NCBI GenBank assembly: GCA_024234075.1
Contig: JACKOV010000002.1
Span: 310,001-374,000, forward strand
Direction: 5' to 3'
Length of the DNA stretch: 64,000 bases
Source of the DNA: Nevskiaceae bacterium
GTDB taxonomy: Bacteria > Pseudomonadota > Gammaproteobacteria > Steroidobacterales > Steroidobacteraceae
The notes beneath the pieces are model-generated. The model made no database searches. It was not told the DNA's origin and saw only the letters and a list, made by a program, of their open reading frames with translations. A program made the translations under genes and the position numbers. Shown one piece after another: positions 63,529 through 64,000 of this stretch (the first letter of the stretch is position 1; the number at the start of each line of letters is the position of its first letter).

Positions 63529-63605
63529 GGTGGCGACCGGACAATGAACGGACGACGCCTACGCGCCATGGTCGCTGCGGCAGCAGCTTGCAGCAGTGGT
63601 GGCGA

Positions 63606-64000
63606 TCAGTGGAAGCCAGGCACCGGCACGGCCAGCAGCGGTGCTGCGTGCAGATACGCAGTGGTGCGACGCTTGGCGAGGATGTTCGCGTAGATCCGTT
63701 GTGCAGCGGCTTCGTCGCAGCCGAGTTCGGTGGCGAGCTCGCACGCCGGCTTGCCTTCGTTCAGATGCCAGAGCGCGAGGTCCATCTGCGGATAAGGCAG
63801 CTGGAAATAGAACTCGTCCTGGCCCTGCGGGAGGCTGAAGGTATCGGTGGTCGGTGTCGTGGTGGTCAGAGCTTCGGGCAACCCGAGGAAGCGCGCCATG
63901 CCATAGACTTGGGTCTTGTACAGGTGCGCGATCGGCTTGACGTCGGCTGCGCCGTCGCCGTTTTTGACGAAAAAGCCTTGGTCGTATTCCAAGCGATTCG
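63606..64000 (-). CDS. nadE: NAD+ synthase, C-terminal part (5' end outside the window)
   Basis: The last 131 or so residues of an NAD+ synthase, which amidates nicotinic acid adenine dinucleotide in the cytoplasm. The visible part starts at N-R-L-E-Y-D-Q-G-F-F-V-K and continues NGDGAADVKPIAHLYKTQVY, corresponding to the conserved segment after the ATP-binding core where a Lys/Asp-rich loop closes over the active site. The N-terminal SGGxDS pyrophosphatase motif lies beyond the window, so whether the enzyme uses ammonia or has a glutaminase domain cannot be seen. It is convergent with NRPS2 (77 bases between stop codons) and is ordinary housekeeping metabolism, so it marks the right edge of the biosynthetic cluster. 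Confidence 0.8.
   Translation of the reverse strand, partial: NRLEYDQGFFVKNGDGAADVKPIAHLYKTQVYGMARFLGLPEALTTTTPTTDTFSLPQGQDEFYFQLPYPQMDLALWHLNEGKPACELATELGCDEAAAQRIYANILAKRRTTAYLHAAPLLAVPVPGFH

Noticed and set aside
63529..63605. Possible terminator between NRPS2 and nadE
   Set aside because: GCTGC/GCAGC repeats occur, but I could not find a stem with a T-run on either strand.

Overview
The window is GC-rich DNA with densely packed, mostly co-directional genes. It looks like a Pseudomonadota chromosome, most likely Gamma- or Betaproteobacteria. This is inferred from the exopolysaccharide locus, which resembles loci associated with exosortase A (XrtA/PEP-CTERM), from the outer-membrane protein types, and from a chromosomal nadE at the right edge. 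No tRNA, rRNA, CRISPR array, insertion sequence or phage gene was recognised.

Region 1 (about 1-8463) is a polysaccharide assembly and export locus. A family 2 glycosyltransferase reads leftward. A rightward run follows: a Wza-type polysaccharide export protein, a Wzz/GumC-type chain-length determinant, a bacterial tyrosine kinase with a C-terminal tyrosine cluster, an outer-membrane beta-barrel protein, and two GNAT/FemAB-like acyltransferases.

Region 2 (about 8464-13585) is a connecting segment. It holds a Tat-like aldo/keto reductase (minus strand), a secreted protein with an Ig-like domain, a Ser/Gly/Thr linker and a right-handed beta-helix, a third CelD/FemAB-type acyltransferase (minus strand), and a 586-base region without a gene.

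Region 3 (13586-63528, about 50 kb) is the main find: a nine-module type I polyketide synthase / nonribosomal peptide synthetase assembly line in one direction, with every module on its own polypeptide. The order is type II thioesterase; PKS1 (KS-AT-KR-ACP); PKS2 (KS-AT-DH-ER-KR-ACP); PKS3 (KS-AT-cMT-ACP); PKS4 (KS-AT-DH-cMT-ER-KR-ACP); PKS5 (KS-AT-DH-cMT-KR-ACP); PKS6 (KS-AT-DH-ER-KR-ACP); an EamA/DMT-family transporter; NRPS1 (two TubC-type docking domains, C-A-PCP); PKS7 (KS-AT-KR-carrier); NRPS2 (one TubC-type docking domain, C-A-PCP). Most junctions overlap by 4-8 bases or abut, which suggests one long operon. Both adenylation domains read as a glycine-like code (D-I-L-Q-L-G-M-I-W-K). Read collinearly, the product would be a reduced, multiply C-methylated hexaketide-like chain extended by Gly, one malonate-derived hydroxy unit, and Gly. 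There is no recognisable loading module and no terminal thioesterase, reductase or terminal condensation domain, so both initiation and release are unexplained by the visible genes. Docking segments at the protein ends are consistent with the gene order.

Region 4 (63606-64000) is the 3' part of a leftward NAD+ synthase gene that runs off the window and marks the right boundary of the cluster.
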